Part shown: positions 33,035 to 34,039 of the stretch, in pieces
How the letters are laid out: every line of letters begins with the position of its first letter
How positions within the stretch are numbered: the stretch's first letter is position 1
Assembly (NCBI GenBank): GCA_003165335.1
Contig: PLTD01000204.1
Span: 1 to 34,039, forward strand
DNA: 34,039 nt
DNA from: Rhodospirillales bacterium
GTDB taxonomy: Bacteria; Pseudomonadota; Alphaproteobacteria; BOG-932; Roseiterribacteraceae
Direction: 5' to 3'
Made by a program: the position numbers and the translations under genes
The notes under the pieces: model-generated
What the model saw: the letters and a program-made list of their open reading frames with translations, nothing else
Database searches by the model: none
What the model was told of the DNA's origin: nothing

Positions 33035-33969
33035 TATGCAGCCTTCTCTTCGCGTTCGGTCAGCGAGACGAACAGATCCTCAACACTGGGGATTACTTGC
33101 CTGACTGGCTCGAAGACGATCCCGGCAGCATTTAGGGCCGCTGTCAGCTCGGGGATCCGGCGCGCAGCGTCATCGACGTGGATATGAATTCCATCCCCGA
33201 CGAGAAGCACATTTTCAACGCCGGGCAGTTTTGCGACCAGGTCGCGTGCGTCGCGCATCGAAGGGGAAATCACAGCGAGCATTGCCCCGGGCATCTTCGC
33301 CTTGAGCGAAGCGGGAGTATCGCAATGCAAAACCCGGCCTTCGTTGAGCAGCGCCAGCCGGCTGCAGCGTTCCGCCTCGTCAAGATAGGCGGTGGAGATC
33401 AAAATCGTCACCCCGTCGGCGCGCAACCCGAACAGGATCCGCCAGAAGTCGCGTCGCGATACCGGATCGACACCGGTTGTCGGCTCGTCGAGCAGGACGG
33501 CCCGCGGCGCATGGATCAGAGCACAGGTCAGCCCGAGTTTCTGCTTCATGCCGCCGGACAACTGGCCTGCCAGCCGTTGGCGAAACTGCAGCATATTCGA
33601 CGCAGCCAGCAGCCGCTCGGCGCGCTCTATGCGCAGCTTTCGCGGAATCTCGAATATTTCGGCATAGAAACGAATATTTTCGTCGACCGTCAGGTCTTCA
33701 TAAAGCCCGAAGCGCTGGGGCATGTAACTGACACGCGGCTTAACCGCCTCCGGATCGGTGACGACGTCCACGCCATCGACCATGATCGTCCCCGCGTCGG
33801 GCCGCATGACCCCTGCGATCATCCGCACAGTCGTCGTCTTTCCCGCCCCATCCGGTCCGACCAAACCGAAAATTTCTCCCCGGTCGACCGAAAAACTCAG
33901 ATGATCGACGGCAGTCACCGAGCCGAAGCTTTTGGTCAGGCCGGCAACCTCGATTGCAGACTCGCTCAT
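33034..33969 (-). CDS. ABC transporter ATPase, first of two in a YbhF-like pair
   Basis: The 311-residue product has Walker A GPDGAGKTT, a canonical signature LSGGMKQKLGL, Walker B AVLLDEPTTGVDP and a C-terminal extension typical of drug-exporter ATPases. Walker A has GPDG rather than GPNG, a variation common in the first half of YbhF/RbbA-type proteins. It overlaps the upstream HlyD-like gene by four bases (ATGA) and the downstream ATPase by one. The tight packing of HlyD, two ATPases and two permeases indicates a tripartite exporter needing an outer-membrane channel encoded elsewhere. Confidence 0.93.
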   Translation of the reverse strand: MSESAIEVAGLTKSFGSVTAVDHLSFSVDRGEIFGLVGPDGAGKTTTVRMIAGVMRPDAGTIMVDGVDVVTDPEAVKPRVSYMPQRFGLYEDLTVDENIRFYAEIFEIPRKLRIERAERLLAASNMLQFRQRLAGQLSGGMKQKLGLTCALIHAPRAVLLDEPTTGVDPVSRRDFWRILFGLRADGVTILISTAYLDEAERCSRLALLNEGRVLHCDTPASLKAKMPGAMLAVISPSMRDARDLVAKLPGVENVLLVGDGIHIHVDDAARRIPELTAALNAAGIVFEPVRQVIPSVEDLFVSLTEREEKAA

Positions 33970-34039
33970 GGCTTTCCCGGCGTCTGACCAGACTGCACAA
34001 GTTGGATTTGCGCATCCGCCGGCATGCCCGGCACCAGTT
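33966..34039 (-). CDS. C-terminal end of an HlyD/YbhG-like membrane-fusion protein (truncated by window edge)
   Basis: The last 23 codons of an open frame are present, ending in TPGKP and a TGA that overlaps the ATPase ATG. The visible LVPGMPADAQI segment is the common late strand of HlyD-family periplasmic adaptors. Its place at the head of two ATPases and two ABC-2 permeases matches ybhG in the ybhGFSR arrangement. Only the tail is visible, so the family call rests largely on context. Confidence 0.7.
   Translation of the reverse strand, partial: LVPGMPADAQIQLVQSGQTPGKP

Noticed and set aside
1-34039. CRISPR arrays, tRNA or rRNA genes, insertion sequences
   Set aside because: No regular direct-repeat arrays, cloverleaf-like segments or transposase motifs were recognised by reading.

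Overview
The window is a gene-dense, GC-rich stretch that looks like an alphaproteobacterial chromosome, most likely a sphingomonad (Sphingomonadales). This is inferred from the style of the TonB-dependent receptor, the mix of P450, aldehyde dehydrogenase, SDR and amidohydrolase genes, and codon usage. No rRNA, tRNA, CRISPR array or insertion sequence was seen.

Layout: (1) 1-2252, the 3' part of a large PAS-PAS hybrid sensor kinase with receiver and Hpt domains. (2) 2314-4276 (minus), a zinc-free medium-chain oxidoreductase and a short-chain dehydrogenase, divergent from (3) 4488-7227 (plus), a tightly coupled aldehyde dehydrogenase-cytochrome P450 pair. (4) 7329-10960 (plus), a GH25 lysozyme-like lipoprotein, an ABCB/MsbA-type exporter and an SDR-like protein lacking the usual catalytic Tyr/Lys. 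(5) 11011-23583 (minus), a guanidine uptake and assimilation locus of two operons. (6) 23864-29777, a probable catabolic cluster: TPP enzyme, amidohydrolase, MFS transporter, a small EthD-like protein and a class II aldolase. (7) 29809-34039 (minus), an ABC-2 exporter of the YbhGFSR type with two separate ATPases, two permeases and the C-terminal end of an HlyD-like adaptor.

The standout is region 5. Both operons start with a guanidine-I (ykkC-type) riboswitch recognised by primary sequence, and just upstream of each aptamer is a well-spaced sigma-54 -24/-12 element. Operon A encodes the two carboxyguanidine deiminase-type subunits (older name: urea carboxylase-associated proteins), a biotin-dependent guanidine/urea carboxylase and allophanate hydrolase. 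Together these would turn guanidine into three NH3 and two CO2. Operon B encodes a TonB-dependent outer-membrane receptor followed by a periplasmic binding protein, a permease and an ATPase. The promoters suggest nitrogen-limitation control and the riboswitches suggest guanidine control, i.e. a two-input gate. The receptor sitting directly behind a guanidine riboswitch suggests an active outer-membrane route for guanidine or a guanidino compound. Operon A also has a 19-codon leader ORF with a strong Shine-Dalgarno whose stop overlaps the first structural gene, and a long hairpin that could switch that Shine-Dalgarno.

Functional calls rest on motif recognition by eye. No database search or RNA folding was run, and substrate assignments outside the guanidine locus are tentative.
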